Part shown: piece by piece, positions 53,498-63,909 of the stretch
How the letters are laid out: every line of letters begins with the position of its first letter
Numbering within the stretch: position 1 is the stretch's first letter
Assembly: GCA_000831005.1 (NCBI GenBank)
Contig: CP007152.1
Location: 4,154,001 to 4,218,000 of the forward strand
From: Marinobacter salarius
GTDB taxonomy: Bacteria; Pseudomonadota; Gammaproteobacteria; Pseudomonadales; Oleiphilaceae
DNA length: 64,000 nucleotides
Direction: 5' to 3'
Program-made: the position numbers and the translations under genes
Notes under the pieces: generated by a model
Told to the model about the DNA's origin: nothing
Database searches by the model: none
What the model saw: the letters and a program-made list of their open reading frames with translations, nothing else

Positions 53498-54286
53498 ATG
53501 CGACTCATTGATGCTCATTGCCATTTTGACTTCCCTGAGTTTGATGGGCGTCGCAAGGCAGTGCTTGAGGACGCTCGCAGCAGTGGTCTGTCGAATCTCG
53601 TTATTCCCGGCGTTCGGCGGCCCGACTGGAGCAGGGTGAGTCGCATTGCATCGGAATACGATGGGCTCTACTACTGTCTCGGAATCCATCCCTGGTATGT
53701 GGCTGAGCATACCGCCGATGACCTATGCGCATTGCAAGGCTTGCTCGAAGACCGTCCAGGTCATTGTGTAGCCTTGGGGGAGTGCGGCCTGGATCGGCTC
53801 CACGGGGACATGCGGGATCAGTACGCCTGGTTTGAAGGGCAGGTTGATATTGCTGCGCTTGTACATTTACCGCTGGTTATTCACTCCGTTAAGACCCACG
53901 ACGAGGTCTATGAGGTGCTGCGGCGCAAGCGCTTTTCAGGGCGGGTGTTGGTGCACGGGTTTTCGGGCAGCTATGAGCAGGCTACCAAGCTGATTGACCT
54001 CGGTTGCTTCATCGGTGTTGGTGGTGTCATTACCCATCAGCGAGCGCGAAAGACCCGGGATACCATCGCCCGGTTGCCCGTTGATGCGTTGATCCTCGAG
54101 ACGGACGCGCCTGATATGGCGCCAGCGGGCGTCGAGGCGGGGCATAATTCGCCTGCGTACCTGCCGTCGATACTAGCCACCCTGGCACGGTTGCGGAATT
54201 CGGGGCTCGAAGACCTGGCCCAGTCGCTGCTCTGCAACGTGCAGCGGCTGTATGGTTGGAACGAAGTCGGCGCTTCCGAGCGCTAG
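53498..54286 (+). CDS. TatD-family metal-dependent hydrolase
   Basis: 262 residues. The metal-site motifs of TatD DNases are present: DAHCHFDF, ALGECGLDR, VIHSVKTHDEV, LVHGFSGS and ETDAPDMAP. It shares the HxH...E...H...D pattern. TatD proteins are 3'-5' exonucleases linked to DNA damage and proofreading. It is the last gene of the rimI-prfC-tatD group, 17 bases after prfC. Confidence 0.85.
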   Translation: MRLIDAHCHFDFPEFDGRRKAVLEDARSSGLSNLVIPGVRRPDWSRVSRIASEYDGLYYCLGIHPWYVAEHTADDLCALQGLLEDRPGHCVALGECGLDRLHGDMRDQYAWFEGQVDIAALVHLPLVIHSVKTHDEVYEVLRRKRFSGRVLVHGFSGSYEQATKLIDLGCFIGVGGVITHQRARKTRDTIARLPVDALILETDAPDMAPAGVEAGHNSPAYLPSILATLARLRNSGLEDLAQSLLCNVQRLYGWNEVGASER

Positions 54287-54572
54287 AGTCGTGGAAATGA
54301 CGACCACGGGTTGTTTCGGTGCCCTTTGGTTGGTGGCTCCGTTCCGCGGTAGCAATGAGGATACGTGAATAACGAAACAGTCCCTTTCAGGGTTGGCTTT
54401 CTTTTTGGGTTCGGATATACTTCGCGCCCTGGCTTTTCAAGGCGATGCCATCATCTCAGCCCCGAATGATGTCACTGCCGCATAACATACAGGTAAAGAA
54501 CCTCCTCCGGATGCCGAGCATTTACCGGTGGTGGTTTTTAACGTTTCTTATATAGCGTTCAAGGCGGAATCA

Positions 54573-55001
54573 ATGAAGACTCTGAGTGCGAAACCAGAAA
54601 CAGTAACACGTGACTGGTACGTTGTAGACGCAGCCGGCAAGACGCTGGGTCGTCTGTCAACTGAAATCGCCCGTCGTCTGCGGGGCAAGCATAAGCCTGA
54701 GTACACCCCTCACGTCGACACTGGTGATTACATTGTGGTTATCAATGCCAGTCAGGTACGGGTTACCGGCAAAAAAGCATTTGACAAGATGTACTACAGT
54801 CACACCGGCTTTCCGGGTGGAATCAAGTCCATCAACTTCGAGAAGCTGGTCGACAAGGCTCCTGAGCAAATCATTCAGAAGTCTGTTAAAGGCATGCTTC
54901 CGAATGGCCCGCTTGGCCGTGCCATGTTCAAGAAGCTGAAAATTTATGCCGGCGCTGAGCATCCTCATGCAGCCCAGCAGCCCAAAGAACTCGACATTTA
55001 A
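54573..55001 (+). CDS. rplM: 50S ribosomal protein L13
   Basis: 142 residues from ATG 54573 (MKTLSAKPETVTRDWYVVDAAGK). The open frame to 54528 is upstream leader. The sequence is full length with the GRLSTEIARRLRGKHKPEYTPHVDTGDYI block. It is followed after 12 bases by rpsI, the standard pair. In E. coli, L13 represses its own mRNA; the 250-base leader before this gene could hold such an element, but no clear structure was recognised. Confidence 0.97.
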   Translation: MKTLSAKPETVTRDWYVVDAAGKTLGRLSTEIARRLRGKHKPEYTPHVDTGDYIVVINASQVRVTGKKAFDKMYYSHTGFPGGIKSINFEKLVDKAPEQIIQKSVKGMLPNGPLGRAMFKKLKIYAGAEHPHAAQQPKELDI

Positions 55002-55013
55002 CGGAAGGCGGAT

Positions 55014-55406
55014 ATGTCTGTAGCACAAAATTACGGTACTGGTCGCCGCAAGACATCCACGGCTCGGGTTTTCATCAAGCCGGGAAGCGGTAACATCTCT
55101 ATCAACGGTCGTTCCATTGAGCAGTTTTTCGGTCGCGAAACTCTGCGGATGATTGTTCGTCAGCCCCTGGTGGTTGCTGAATCCACGGATCGTTTCGATA
55201 TCAACATCACTGTTAAAGGTGGTGGTATCAGTGGTCAGGCGGGCGCTATTCGTCACGGCCTGACTCGCGCCCTGATGGATTACGATGAAACGCTGCGCCC
55301 TGCGCTGCGTAAGGCGGGTTACGTTACCCGTGACGCTCGTGAAGTGGAGCGTAAGAAAGTTGGTCTGCGGAAGGCGCGTAAGCGTCCTCAGTTCTCCAAG
55401 CGTTAA
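55014..55406 (+). CDS. rpsI: 30S ribosomal protein S9
   Basis: 130 residues, complete, with the C-terminal basic tail ending KARKRPQFSKR that reaches the ribosomal P site. Cotranscribed with rplM and followed by a terminator. Confidence 0.97.
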   Translation: MSVAQNYGTGRRKTSTARVFIKPGSGNISINGRSIEQFFGRETLRMIVRQPLVVAESTDRFDINITVKGGGISGQAGAIRHGLTRALMDYDETLRPALRKAGYVTRDAREVERKKVGLRKARKRPQFSKR

Positions 55407-55425
55407 AATCGCTGGAGCAGATCCG

Positions 55426-55457
55426 AAAAAAACCCGGTCTATTGGCCGGGTTTTTTG
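55426..55457 (+). terminator. Rho-independent terminator after rpsI
   Basis: AAAACCCGG (55429-55437) pairs with CCGGGTTTT (55446-55454) around an 8-nt loop, then a T run. It ends the rplM-rpsI operon. Confidence 0.85.
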
Positions 55458-55647
55458 TTGTCTGGGAAGTCAGTTTCGAACAGGCTTGAGACAGGTAATG
55501 GCCCGGCTCAAAGCCTTTCCGACTTGTAAGGGCAGGGTAATTTCATTACCATTTGAGCGCTTATAATTTTAGGTTGAGAGAAGTCCTTTTCGATGTGCAG
55601 TTTCCCTGTAAGCAGGGCTGTATGTCGCCTGATGGGAGATAACCATA

Positions 55648-56245
55648 ATGAGTAATGGCGACGTGAGCCAAGGCAGGGCGCCGATTTTTGATCGGTGCCA
55701 CGTCTGTGGTGGGTGGTGTCGGCGTCGTCGGTGCGGCCGTGCCTTTCGTAGCATCCTGGAATCCCAGTGCCAAAGCGGAAGCAGCCGGTGCACCGGTCAC
55801 CGTCAATGTCAGTAAACTGGAGCCAGGTCAGCAAATGACCGTCAAATGGCGCGGTAAGCCGGTGTGGGTTATTCGCCGCACCGAAGAGATGAACGAAAAC
55901 ATTCTCGAGCTGAATGACCAGGTGAAGGATCCTCTTTCCAAGGAAGCGGACCAACCTGCCTACATCGAAGGCGAGCTCCGGGCACTCAAAGACGAGTACG
56001 CTGTTCTCGTCGGTATCTGTACCCATCTGGGCTGCTCTCCCCAATTCAGGCCAGAAGTCGCTCCAGCCGATCTCGGGGAAAACTGGCTTGGCGGCTTCTA
56101 TTGTGCGTGTCACGGCTCCCGTTACGATCTTGCCGGGCGTGTCTATCCGAATATGCCGGCACCCTCGAATCTTCAGGTGCCTCCCTATCGCTTTGACGAC
56201 GAGAACACTCTGACCGTCGGTCTGGATCCTGAGGGGGCCGCATAA
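55648..56245 (+). CDS. petA: Ubiquinol-cytochrome c reductase iron-sulfur (Rieske) subunit, frameshifted near the start
   Basis: ATG 55648 reads MSNGDVSQGR, then the expected RRFLIGATSVVGGVGVVG continues in the other frame (from about 55685), so there is one extra base near GGCAGGGCG. This gives the Rieske N-terminal twin-arginine-like motif and TM anchor. Cluster motifs are intact: CTHLGCSPQF and CACHGSRYD. About 198 residues. It transfers electrons from ubiquinol to cytochrome c1 in the bc1 complex. Stop overlaps petB. Confidence 0.9.
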
Positions 56246-57477
56246 TGAACAAGTTAGTGAACTGGGTAGACGAACGTCTTCCAATTGTCGATGCGTGGAA
56301 CAAGCACGTTGGCAAGTATTACGCGCCCAAGAACTTCAACATGTGGTACTTCTTTGGTTCGCTGGCGATGTTGGTGCTGGTGAATCAGCTCGTGACCGGT
56401 ATCTGGCTGACCATGAGCTATAACCCCACAGCGGAAGGTGCGTTCGCGTCAGTTGAATACATCATGCGTGATGTTGAGTGGGGTTGGTTGCTTCGATACC
56501 TGCACTCCACCGGCGCTTCCGCGTTCTTCGTGGTGGTTTATCTCCACATGTTCCGTGGCTTGATGTACGGCTCTTATCAAAAGCCGCGCGAGCTGATCTG
56601 GATCTTCGGTATGCTGATTTACCTGGTTCTGATGGCCGAAGCATTCATGGGTTATCTGCTGCCCTGGGGTCAGATGTCCTACTGGGGTGCGCAGGTGATC
56701 GTAAACCTGTTTGGCGCCATTCCGGTCATTGGCGATGATCTGTCGCTGTGGATCCGCGGTGACTACCTGATCTCTGGTATTACCCTGAACCGATTCTTTG
56801 CATTGCATGTTGTCGCATTACCAATCGTTCTGCTTGGTTTGGTGGTGCTGCACATTCTTGCGCTGCACGAAGTTGGCTCCAACAACCCTGACGGTATTGA
56901 TATCAAGAAGAACAAGGACGAAAACGGCATTCCCAAAGATGGTATACCGTTCCATCCCTATTACACGGTGCATGACCTGTTGGGCGTGGGTGTTTTCTTC
57001 TTCATCTTCTTTATCGTGGTCTTCTTCTTCCCCGAGATGGGCGGGTTGTTCATTGAAAAGCCGAATTTCGAGCCTGCCAATGCCCTCAAGACGCCCGACC
57101 ACATAGCGCCGGTGTGGTACTTCACACCGTTCTACGCCATGTTGCGGGCGGTGACTATTGACCTCTTTGGCCTGGACGCGAAGTTCTGGGGTGTTGTCGT
57201 GATGGGGGCTGCTATCGCCATCCTGTTTGTTTTGCCCTGGCTGGACAGAAGTCCGGTACGCTCAATGCGCTACAAAGGCTGGTTGAGCAAGATCGCTCTG
57301 ACGATCTTCGCCATCAGCTTCATTGTCCTGGGGTACCTGGGTATTGTTCCGGCCACTGAGGGTCGCACAACGGTTGCCCAGATCCTGACAACGCTTTACT
57401 TCCTCTATTTTATTCTCATGCCGTTCTACACACGCATGGAGAAAACAAAGCCAGTTCCAGAGAGGGTGACAGGATGA
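56245..57477 (+). CDS. petB: Cytochrome b subunit of the bc1 complex
   Basis: 410 residues with the conserved transmembrane core. Helix B and D histidines lie in the segments LLRYLHSTGASAFFVVVYLHMFRG and FFALHVVALPIVLLGLVVLHILALHE, matching the heme-ligand pattern. The PEWY-like Qo loop is present as APVWYFTPFYAMLRA. It starts within the petA stop and its own end overlaps petC by 4 bases. Confidence 0.95.
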   Translation: MNKLVNWVDERLPIVDAWNKHVGKYYAPKNFNMWYFFGSLAMLVLVNQLVTGIWLTMSYNPTAEGAFASVEYIMRDVEWGWLLRYLHSTGASAFFVVVYLHMFRGLMYGSYQKPRELIWIFGMLIYLVLMAEAFMGYLLPWGQMSYWGAQVIVNLFGAIPVIGDDLSLWIRGDYLISGITLNRFFALHVVALPIVLLGLVVLHILALHEVGSNNPDGIDIKKNKDENGIPKDGIPFHPYYTVHDLLGVGVFFFIFFIVVFFFPEMGGLFIEKPNFEPANALKTPDHIAPVWYFTPFYAMLRAVTIDLFGLDAKFWGVVVMGAAIAILFVLPWLDRSPVRSMRYKGWLSKIALTIFAISFIVLGYLGIVPATEGRTTVAQILTTLYFLYFILMPFYTRMEKTKPVPERVTG

Positions 57478-58231
57478 TGAGAAAGCTGATAGTTGGTCTT
57501 TTCATAGCGATCCTGCCAGCTCTCGGGCTGGCAGCGGGGGCGTCCGTGCCGCTTGATACCATGGAGCCGGACCATACCAACAAAGCGTCGCTTCAGCGCG
57601 GTGCGGCCCTTTTCACCAACTACTGCATGGGGTGTCACTCCATGGAGTATGCGCGGTATAAGCGTGTATCGGATGATCTGGGGATTCCCGCCGAGCTTTA
57701 CGAGGAGAATCTGATTTTCACTGGTGCAAAGATCGGTGAACTCATGAAGAACTCCATGAGCAAGGAAATGGCTGCGAGCTGGTTCGGTGCTCCGCCACCT
57801 GACCTGACCCTGGAATCTCGTCTTCGCGGTGAAGACTGGATCTATTCCTATCTTCGTGGCTTTTACAAGGATGAAAGTCGTCCGCTGGGTGTGAACAACG
57901 TGGTCTTCGAAAACGTTGGTATGCCCCATGTGTTGATCGGTTTGCAGGGGCTGTGTGCGGTTGAGCCGAGAATTGGTGAGGGTGCGAGTGTTGATCCTCT
58001 CAGCGGCGATGTTCGTAATGCAGACATTTGCCCGGAATGGGAAACAGAAGGCTCCATGGAGCCGGAGGAATTCAACCGGGCTATGTACGACCTGACCAAT
58101 TTCATGTCTTACATGGGTGACCCGATAAAGGTTGAGCGTGAAAGGCTGGGTATGTTCGTACTGATCTTTGTGGCGATCTTCTTTATCTTTGCTACCTGCT
58201 TAATCGCGAGTACTGGAAGGACGTACACTGA
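57474..58231 (+). CDS. petC: Cytochrome c1, frameshifted near the 3' end
   Basis: About 252 residues with a signal peptide (MRKLIVGLFIAILPALGLAAG), heme-binding CMGCHSMEY and the C-terminal membrane anchor. The frame goes wrong near 58190: the next frame gives the usual ending FAYLLNREYWKDVH and stops at 58231, so one extra C at TTTGCTACC repairs it. Completes the bc1 complex with petA and petB, and a terminator follows. Confidence 0.9.
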
Positions 58232-58261
58232 GATTTCAGGTATAATTCCTGTCCCTGAGTT

Positions 58262-58300
58262 CCAGCGGGCAATAGCCGGCCCGCTGGATTTTTGCGTTTT
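58262..58300 (+). terminator. Rho-independent terminator after petC
   Basis: CCAGCGGGC (58262-58270) pairs perfectly with GCCCGCTGG (58279-58287), followed by a T-rich run. It separates the petABC operon from sspA. Confidence 0.85.
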
Positions 58301-58339
58301 TCAGGATCAATTCGGTTAGTCAAATCGTGAGGTAGTTCT

Positions 58340-58969
58340 ATGGGCGTTGTGACCAAGCGGTCATCAATGACGTTTTTCTCGGACCCGGCCAGTCATTACA
58401 GCCACAGAGTCCGCATTGTGCTGGCAGAGAAGGGGGTGACGGTTGACGTCGTGAACGTTGATCCGGATAACCCGCCTGGAGAGTTGGCTGACCTGAATCC
58501 GTACAATGCCCTGCCGACGCTGGTGGATCGTGACCTTGTGCTCTACGAGCCAAACATCATGATGGAGTATCTGGACGAGCGTTTCCCGCATCCTCCATTG
58601 CTGCCGGTTTATCCTGTTGCGCGTGCGAACAGTCGCCTGATGATCCATCGCATCCAGAAAGACTGGTGTGGGTTGGTGGATCAGATTCTGGCTCAGCCCA
58701 ACGCAAAGGCGTCGGATGCAGCCCGAAAAGAGCTTCGCGAAAGTTTGCTGGCCACGGCGCCGCTGTTCGGTGAGATGCCTTTTTTCCTGTCGGAAGAGTT
58801 CACGATCGTGGATTGCTGTATTGCTCCGATTCTGTGGCGCTTGCCGTCGCTGGGTATTGAGCTGAATGAAAAGCAGGCGAAGCCGCTTCAAAAGTACATG
58901 GATAGCATATTCAGTCGTGAAGGTTTCAAGGCGAGCCTGTCAGACCTGGAAGAAGATATCCGTAACTGA
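58340..58969 (+). CDS. sspA: Stringent starvation protein A
   Basis: 209 residues, a GST-fold RNA-polymerase-associated regulator. The N-terminal thioredoxin-like segment has SSMTFFSDPASHYSHRVRIVLAEKGV, without the GST catalytic serine pattern. The C-terminal helical domain is full length. SspA modulates transcription in stationary phase and acid stress. It is followed by sspB, the normal pair. Confidence 0.9.
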   Translation: MGVVTKRSSMTFFSDPASHYSHRVRIVLAEKGVTVDVVNVDPDNPPGELADLNPYNALPTLVDRDLVLYEPNIMMEYLDERFPHPPLLPVYPVARANSRLMIHRIQKDWCGLVDQILAQPNAKASDAARKELRESLLATAPLFGEMPFFLSEEFTIVDCCIAPILWRLPSLGIELNEKQAKPLQKYMDSIFSREGFKASLSDLEEDIRN

Positions 58970-59004
58970 TATGCAGCGCCTGAAACCGGTTCAGGAGAAA
59001 GGCA

Positions 59005-59447
59005 GTGCCTGATAGTAAGATAACGATGACATCAAGCCGTCCCTACCTCGTTCGGGCATTCAACGAGTGGATCCTCGACAATGACTGCACGCCCTACATT
59101 GTTGTGGATGCGGGAGTGCAGGGCGTTCAGGTTCCGACTGAGCATGTGGCCAATGGCAGATCGTGCTCAATATAAGTCCTGGAGCTGTGCGTGGTCTGGT
59201 GATTGGTAACGGCGCTCTGGAATTCAGCGCACGCTTTGGCGGTGTGCCAATGCAGGTCTTTATCCCGTTGCAGGCTGTCATGGCGGTTTACGCAAAGGAG
59301 AATGGTGAGGGCATGGTCTTCGGTAGCGAGCCAGGCTCCCCTGATCCGGAAGGACCTGGTGGTAAGGATTCCGAGCATGGTAGTGGTGATAACGGTCAAG
59401 GTGGTGACCGGCCCAGCGGTCGGCCAACGCTCAAGGTCGTGAAATAG
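59005..59447 (+). CDS. sspB: ClpXP protease specificity-enhancing factor SspB, frameshifted
   Basis: The GTG at 59005 has AGGAG 7-8 bases upstream and leads into PYLVRAFNEWILDNDCTPYIVVDA; the in-frame ATG at 59026 is an alternative. A frameshift near 59160 (GGCAGATC for GGCCAGATC) joins the second frame, NISPGAVRGLVIGNGALEFSARFGGVPMQVFIPLQAV, which ends at 59447 with an acidic, Gly-rich linker to the C-terminal ClpX-binding tail (GRPTLKVVK). SspB tethers ssrA-tagged proteins to ClpXP. Confidence 0.88.
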
Positions 59448-59479
59448 CACTGTCTTGAAGGGAAAGTGTCAGGATGCCT

Positions 59480-59512
59480 AAAAGCCAGCTGTTTTTAACA
59501 GCTGGCTTTTTT
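59480..59512. terminator. Bidirectional terminator between sspB and diaA
   Basis: AAAAGCCAGCTG (59480-59491) pairs perfectly with CAGCTGGCTTTT (59499-59510) over 12 bp. Runs of A before and T after make it work in both directions, between the convergent sspB and SIS-protein genes. Confidence 0.9.
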
Positions 59513-59514
59513 GT

Positions 59515-60105
59515 TTATCCGCCGAACAGTTTTTCGTCGATCAGTCCGCACAAGGCGTTGATAATCACTAGCAGGATAGGCGTTGCAGCCGTCGGGGAAA
59601 GGTTATCCAGGGCGATTTCGTGGTCCTCCGGGTGAAGCAGGGAGGTGATGTCGGTTTTCTCCTTGGCACTCAGTACTACCACATTCATTTCTCTGTCGTG
59701 CGCGGCCTGTATGGCCTGGATCAGGTTGGCCTTGTGGCCGTCGTCCACAATAACCAGGAGCAGATCGTTGGCTTTGCCAATAGCGCGAACCTGTCTTGAA
59801 AAGGTGTCATTGAAGCGATTGTCGCGACAGATTGCGGAATAGGTTGTCGCATCCGCTCCCAGATTGATGGCGGGCAGTGCCGGTCGGTCGTGCTCAAAGC
59901 GGTTGAGCAGCGCAGTGCAGAAGTACTGTGTGAGTACGTTGGCATTGCCGTTGGCGCAGGTAATGATCTTGCCATCATTCAGTAGCGTGTTAACCAGTGC
60001 GTCTGCGGCGCTCTCAATGGCCGGTGCCGTCAGGCTGGCGGCGTGGGCCGTGTGTTCCATGTGGTTGGCAAACCACTGGTTTATCTGTTGTTCGGTATCC
60101 GTCAT
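59515..60105 (-). CDS. SIS-domain (phosphoheptose isomerase / DiaA-like) protein with altered ligand motifs
   Basis: 196 residues in the DiaA/GmhA neighbourhood between sspB and yraN. The fold order is right: helical N-terminus, LITCANGNAN region, LVIVDDGHKANLIQAIQAAH, MNVVVLSA. The phosphosugar-binding motifs are changed, though: the usual GNGGSAAD-type motif is GNANVLT, and the usual TSGNS-type motif is VDDGHK. A catalytic isomerase role is therefore unlikely; a DiaA-like DnaA-binding role is more plausible. Its start overlaps the end of the yraN frame by about 90 bases. Confidence 0.75.
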   Translation of the reverse strand: MTDTEQQINQWFANHMEHTAHAASLTAPAIESAADALVNTLLNDGKIITCANGNANVLTQYFCTALLNRFEHDRPALPAINLGADATTYSAICRDNRFNDTFSRQVRAIGKANDLLLVIVDDGHKANLIQAIQAAHDREMNVVVLSAKEKTDITSLLHPEDHEIALDNLSPTAATPILLVIINALCGLIDEKLFGG

Positions 60106-60481
60106 AGTCAGACTGAATGGCGTTTTTTATCCATTGTATCCGGTATTTTTTGCGATCGCCCGGTGCGATTGCGATTACGTCAATTCTTGCGTTCGCATTC
60201 CACAGCCCATGCCTGTGGAGGTAAAACGAAGCGGCGCGGATAAGGCGCTTTTGCTTCGTGGGAGTGATGGATTCGGCTGCGCCGGTCAGGCTACCGCTTC
60301 CGCGGTATCGCACCTCGAAGAAAACCAGCGCATCACTGTCCCGGCCGATGAGGTCAATTTCGCCCCCGCGACTGAACACATTGCGTGTCAGAATAGTGAC
60401 GCCTCGCGTCTGAAGGTAGCGCGCGGCAACGCCCTCGGCATGGTCCCCGGTGGCTTTTCGAGTTCCTGTGCTGCCATCCAT
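60014..60481 (-). CDS. yraN: YraN/UPF0102 nuclease-fold protein, 3' end uncertain
   Basis: 155 residues in the open frame. The Holliday-junction-resolvase-like motifs are seen: HAEGVAARYL, GGEIDLIGRDSDALVFFEVRYRGS and TKQKRLIRAASFYL. The usual family end is near IQWIKNAIQS at about 60120, but the frame runs 35 codons further, inside the SIS gene. A single base change there would restore the shorter end (stop TGA in the next frame). Family function is unproven. Confidence 0.8.
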   Translation of the reverse strand: MDGSTGTRKATGDHAEGVAARYLQTRGVTILTRNVFSRGGEIDLIGRDSDALVFFEVRYRGSGSLTGAAESITPTKQKRLIRAASFYLHRHGLWNANARIDVIAIAPGDRKKYRIQWIKNAIQSDYDGYRTTDKPVVCQPHGTHGPRRQPDGTGH

Positions 60482-60501
60482 GGCATAAGGTGTCCTGGTT
60501 G

Positions 60502-62372
60502 TTAATTTGGATTGGAGGCGCTTTCCATAGCGGGGGCGTCCGATTCTGTTTCTTCAGGTTCCAGTGATGGCAATTGTTCTGGCGTTCCTTCGCTGAATCG
60601 GGCCCAGAGCTGTTCCCGGTGAATGCTGCCTTGCGGCGTCATGGTCAGTACCCCGGTCTGGCCGTCTATCGTGGCGCCATCGACCTGCCTCAGTAATGGC
60701 AGTCGTTTGCTCAGATTCCAGGCATCGGCCCCCATGGCGAACAGGCGGCCAAGCTGACCCCGGACATCAGGCATGGCTTCCTTGACGATGTCGCGAAAGC
60801 GGTTTTTCTTTTCAAGAACCCAAGGCGTGTCGGTAAAGGTGACGCCGTTCAGGTCCCGGTCCCTCGATGGGTCCGGATTACCTTCGTAGACCATGGAGGG
60901 TGAGTAAACGGGCAGATCGCCGCCAAAATAGAAGGCGAATAATGGTTTGAACTGCCGAGCGACGGTTGCTCCGCCACCATAACGATGCCGTCGGCATCCT
61001 GGCGCCGCCGGGGCTCGAATTCAACGTCAATGCCGGCAGTGCGTTCTACGTCTATGGCCCGATCGCGGGATACTGTGATGCCAAGCAGGTCGGCAGTGAC
61101 GGCACGGAGATTGTCCTCGCGGAAATAGCGCTCAATATCCAGGGCGATGCCTCCATTCTCTGCCAGCTGGTCCAGCAGGGCAGTTTCCAGTCGGTCCCCC
61201 CAATTCCCCGTTGGGATCAGCACAAGAATCTGATCGATACCCTCTGCATCAAGACGGTTGGCAATTTGTCTGGCTTCGTCTTCTGCTGACAGCCCGAACT
61301 GGTAGAGTCCGTCAGGAGCTGTAACCTCCCGTGGCAGATAGTTCAGGCCAAGAACCGGCACGGGCAGAGTCGACATGTCGCCGAGTGCTGCCAGGGACTC
61401 TTTTTCCAGGGGGCCGACAATCAGGTCCTGTTCCTCTTTGGTCAGTTCGTCATAAAGCGAACGAAAGTTCTGATCCGAGGTGTCGACGACTCGAATGCTG
61501 ATTTTTCCGCGCTCCGCTGAGTCGTCCTCGTAGTAGGCGGCGAAAAAACCATCGCGGATGGCAGCGCCCGCACTCGACAGTGGGCCGCTGAGCGGCAATG
61601 CCAGGGTGATTCTTTCGGGCTGGCTCTCTGCAAGGCTTGCAATCAGTTGCAGTTCAGCCGGTAAGGCCCCGGCGGCGGGGTGGTCGGGCCAGTTGTTCTG
61701 CCAGTTGCGGATCATTCTTCCCTGTTCGTCCAGATTGATGCCCGGCTGCCGGAGAATGCCTGCCAGTTCAAGCCAGCCCTGGGCTTCATAGCCAATCGCT
61801 CGGCCTTTTCTGTCGGCGAGCTGGGTGTCTGAGGTCTGTTTCAGGTTCTTCCAGATGTCGTCATGGATAGATTGCGTATTGGCTTCTGTGTCCGCTCCGG
61901 ACAGCAAGATCAGGGTAATGGCCGCCGCAAGGTTGTCTCCGGCAAGCCGATAGGTTTGCTCTTGCAGTCTTGCGGCGCGGTTAATCAGGTTTCTTTCATA
62001 ATTAAGGAAATGATCTGGCTCTATGCCAGATACAATGCTTTTCGCCCAATCGCCATCCTCAAGCGCAGTGGCGCTGGCCATGGCTAGCAGAAGCCGTTGG
62101 TTTTCTGTGGCCTCAGTGGTCGGCGAGAATTGCTTGCTTTGAAGCAACTTCCTGGCGGCCCGGTGTTCGTTTTGACCCTGGAACCTGTCCGCTGCTCTCA
62201 ACAGGTAAGCCTGTGCGCTTTGTCGGTTGGTTTCGCTGGCAGCGACTTCAAGAGCTTCTCCGGCGGTTTTGGCAATGTACGATTCCAGGTTCACGCTTGC
62301 GCAACCCGCAAACAGCACCGTCGTGGCCAGGAGAATGGTGATGGTTTTCAGGTTCTGGCGGTATTTGGTCAT
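60502..62372 (-). CDS. lpoA: Penicillin-binding protein activator LpoA (LppC), frameshifted
   Basis: Start ATG 62372 gives a lipoprotein signal peptide with LLATTVLFAGC. The N-terminal TPR-like region is followed by a periplasmic-binding-protein-like domain (LALPLSGPLSSAGAAIRDGFFAAYYED... DLIVGPLEKESLAAL). Near 60950 the frame breaks, and the C-terminal lobe (YSPSMVYEGNPDPSRDRDLNG... GRLFAMGADAWNLSKRLPLL, MTPQGSIHREQLWARF) continues in another frame to 60502. About 620 residues in all. LpoA is an outer-membrane lipoprotein that activates PBP1A. Confidence 0.85.
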
Positions 62373-62557
62373 GGCTGGCTCACAATACTCCGGGTTATTA
62401 CGCTTGTGGCGCCGGGTAATCGGCGGCATCATGCCGGGAGCCTGGTGCCCGCCGGGCTTCCCATTAATGGTTTGATTTATCAGGCCGCAAGTTTAACAGC
62501 TCCCGCGTGAATTCACATGACGTTGGTGTCATGCGCAGGGGGCAAAGAGAGGGATGT

Positions 62558-63421
62558 GTGAACTCAGAAAGCGAGCTGCCGGAACAGGCTGGCACCCTGT
62601 ATATCGTTGCCACACCAATTGGCAATCTGGACGATCTGTCTACCAGGGCCGCGGCGGTTTTGTCGCGGGTGGCCGTGATTGCCGCCGAGGATACACGGCA
62701 TAGTGGCCGGCTATTGCAGCACCTGGGTATCAGCAAGCCAATGATGGCCTTGCACGAACACAATGAGCGGGACAGGGCTGGCCAGGTTCTGGGCAAGCTT
62801 GCGGCCTGCCAGGATGTGGCTCTGATTTCCGATGCGGGGACGCCGCTGATCTCTGATCCGGGCTTTGTGCTGGTAAGGGAGGCTCGGGCTCGGGGTTATC
62901 GGGTTACTCCGGTGCCTGGTGCCTGTGCGCTCATTTCGGCGTTGAGCGCGGCAGGGCTGCCGACGGATCGGTTTTTGTTCGAGGGTTTTCTGCCCTCCAA
63001 GTCCGGAGCGCGCAAGGCTGCCCTGGACCGCCTGGCGAGGGAATCCGCCACATTGGTGTTTTACGAGTCGCCCCACCGTATTGTCGATACGGTGGGGGAT
63101 ATTGCGGAGGTGATGGGAGCAGAGCGAGAGCTCGTGCTGGCCCGGGAGCTGACCAAAACGTTCGAGACTTTCTATGCAGGGGCGGCGGCCCATGTCAGGC
63201 AAACTCTGGAGGCGGACCCCCATGGCAGTCGTGGCGAGTTCGTGGTGATGGTGCGTGGCGCGAGCGCAGAGGAGTTGTCGGTGGGGGCGGCAGAGGCGGA
63301 CCGGGTGTTGGCGTTGCTGCTGACAGAGTTGCCGGTGAAAAAGGCGGCGAAGCTGGCATCGGAGTTAACCGGAATCTCCAAGAACGAGCTGTATCAGCGA
63401 GCGTTGTCTCTGAAGGCCTGA
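62558..63421 (+). CDS. rsmI: 16S rRNA (cytidine-1402-2'-O)-methyltransferase
   Basis: About 287 residues from GTG 62558 (site AGAGAGGGA; the earlier frame start at 62507 overlaps the divergent promoter of lpoA). Family motifs: LYIVATPIGNLDDLSTRA, AAEDTRHSGRLL, ISDAGTPLISDPG, VPGACALISALSAAGLPTDRF and ELTKTFE. RsmI methylates C1402 of 16S rRNA in the decoding centre. It is divergent from lpoA and followed by rnpB, the usual order. Confidence 0.93.
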   Translation: MNSESELPEQAGTLYIVATPIGNLDDLSTRAAAVLSRVAVIAAEDTRHSGRLLQHLGISKPMMALHEHNERDRAGQVLGKLAACQDVALISDAGTPLISDPGFVLVREARARGYRVTPVPGACALISALSAAGLPTDRFLFEGFLPSKSGARKAALDRLARESATLVFYESPHRIVDTVGDIAEVMGAERELVLARELTKTFETFYAGAAAHVRQTLEADPHGSRGEFVVMVRGASAEELSVGAAEADRVLALLLTELPVKKAAKLASELTGISKNELYQRALSLKA

Positions 63422-63487
63422 TCTCAGGAAGTCACTGGTTCGCGGTTTTTCTTGCCTGCCGCTGCAGGCTGGAGTATGGTCTCGCCC

Positions 63488-63842
<355 letters not shown>

Positions 63843-63909
63843 ATTTTTATTTCTCCGCTTGATGTGACATTTGTCATTCTCACCAGCAAGCTTTTATAGC
63901 CAAAAAATC

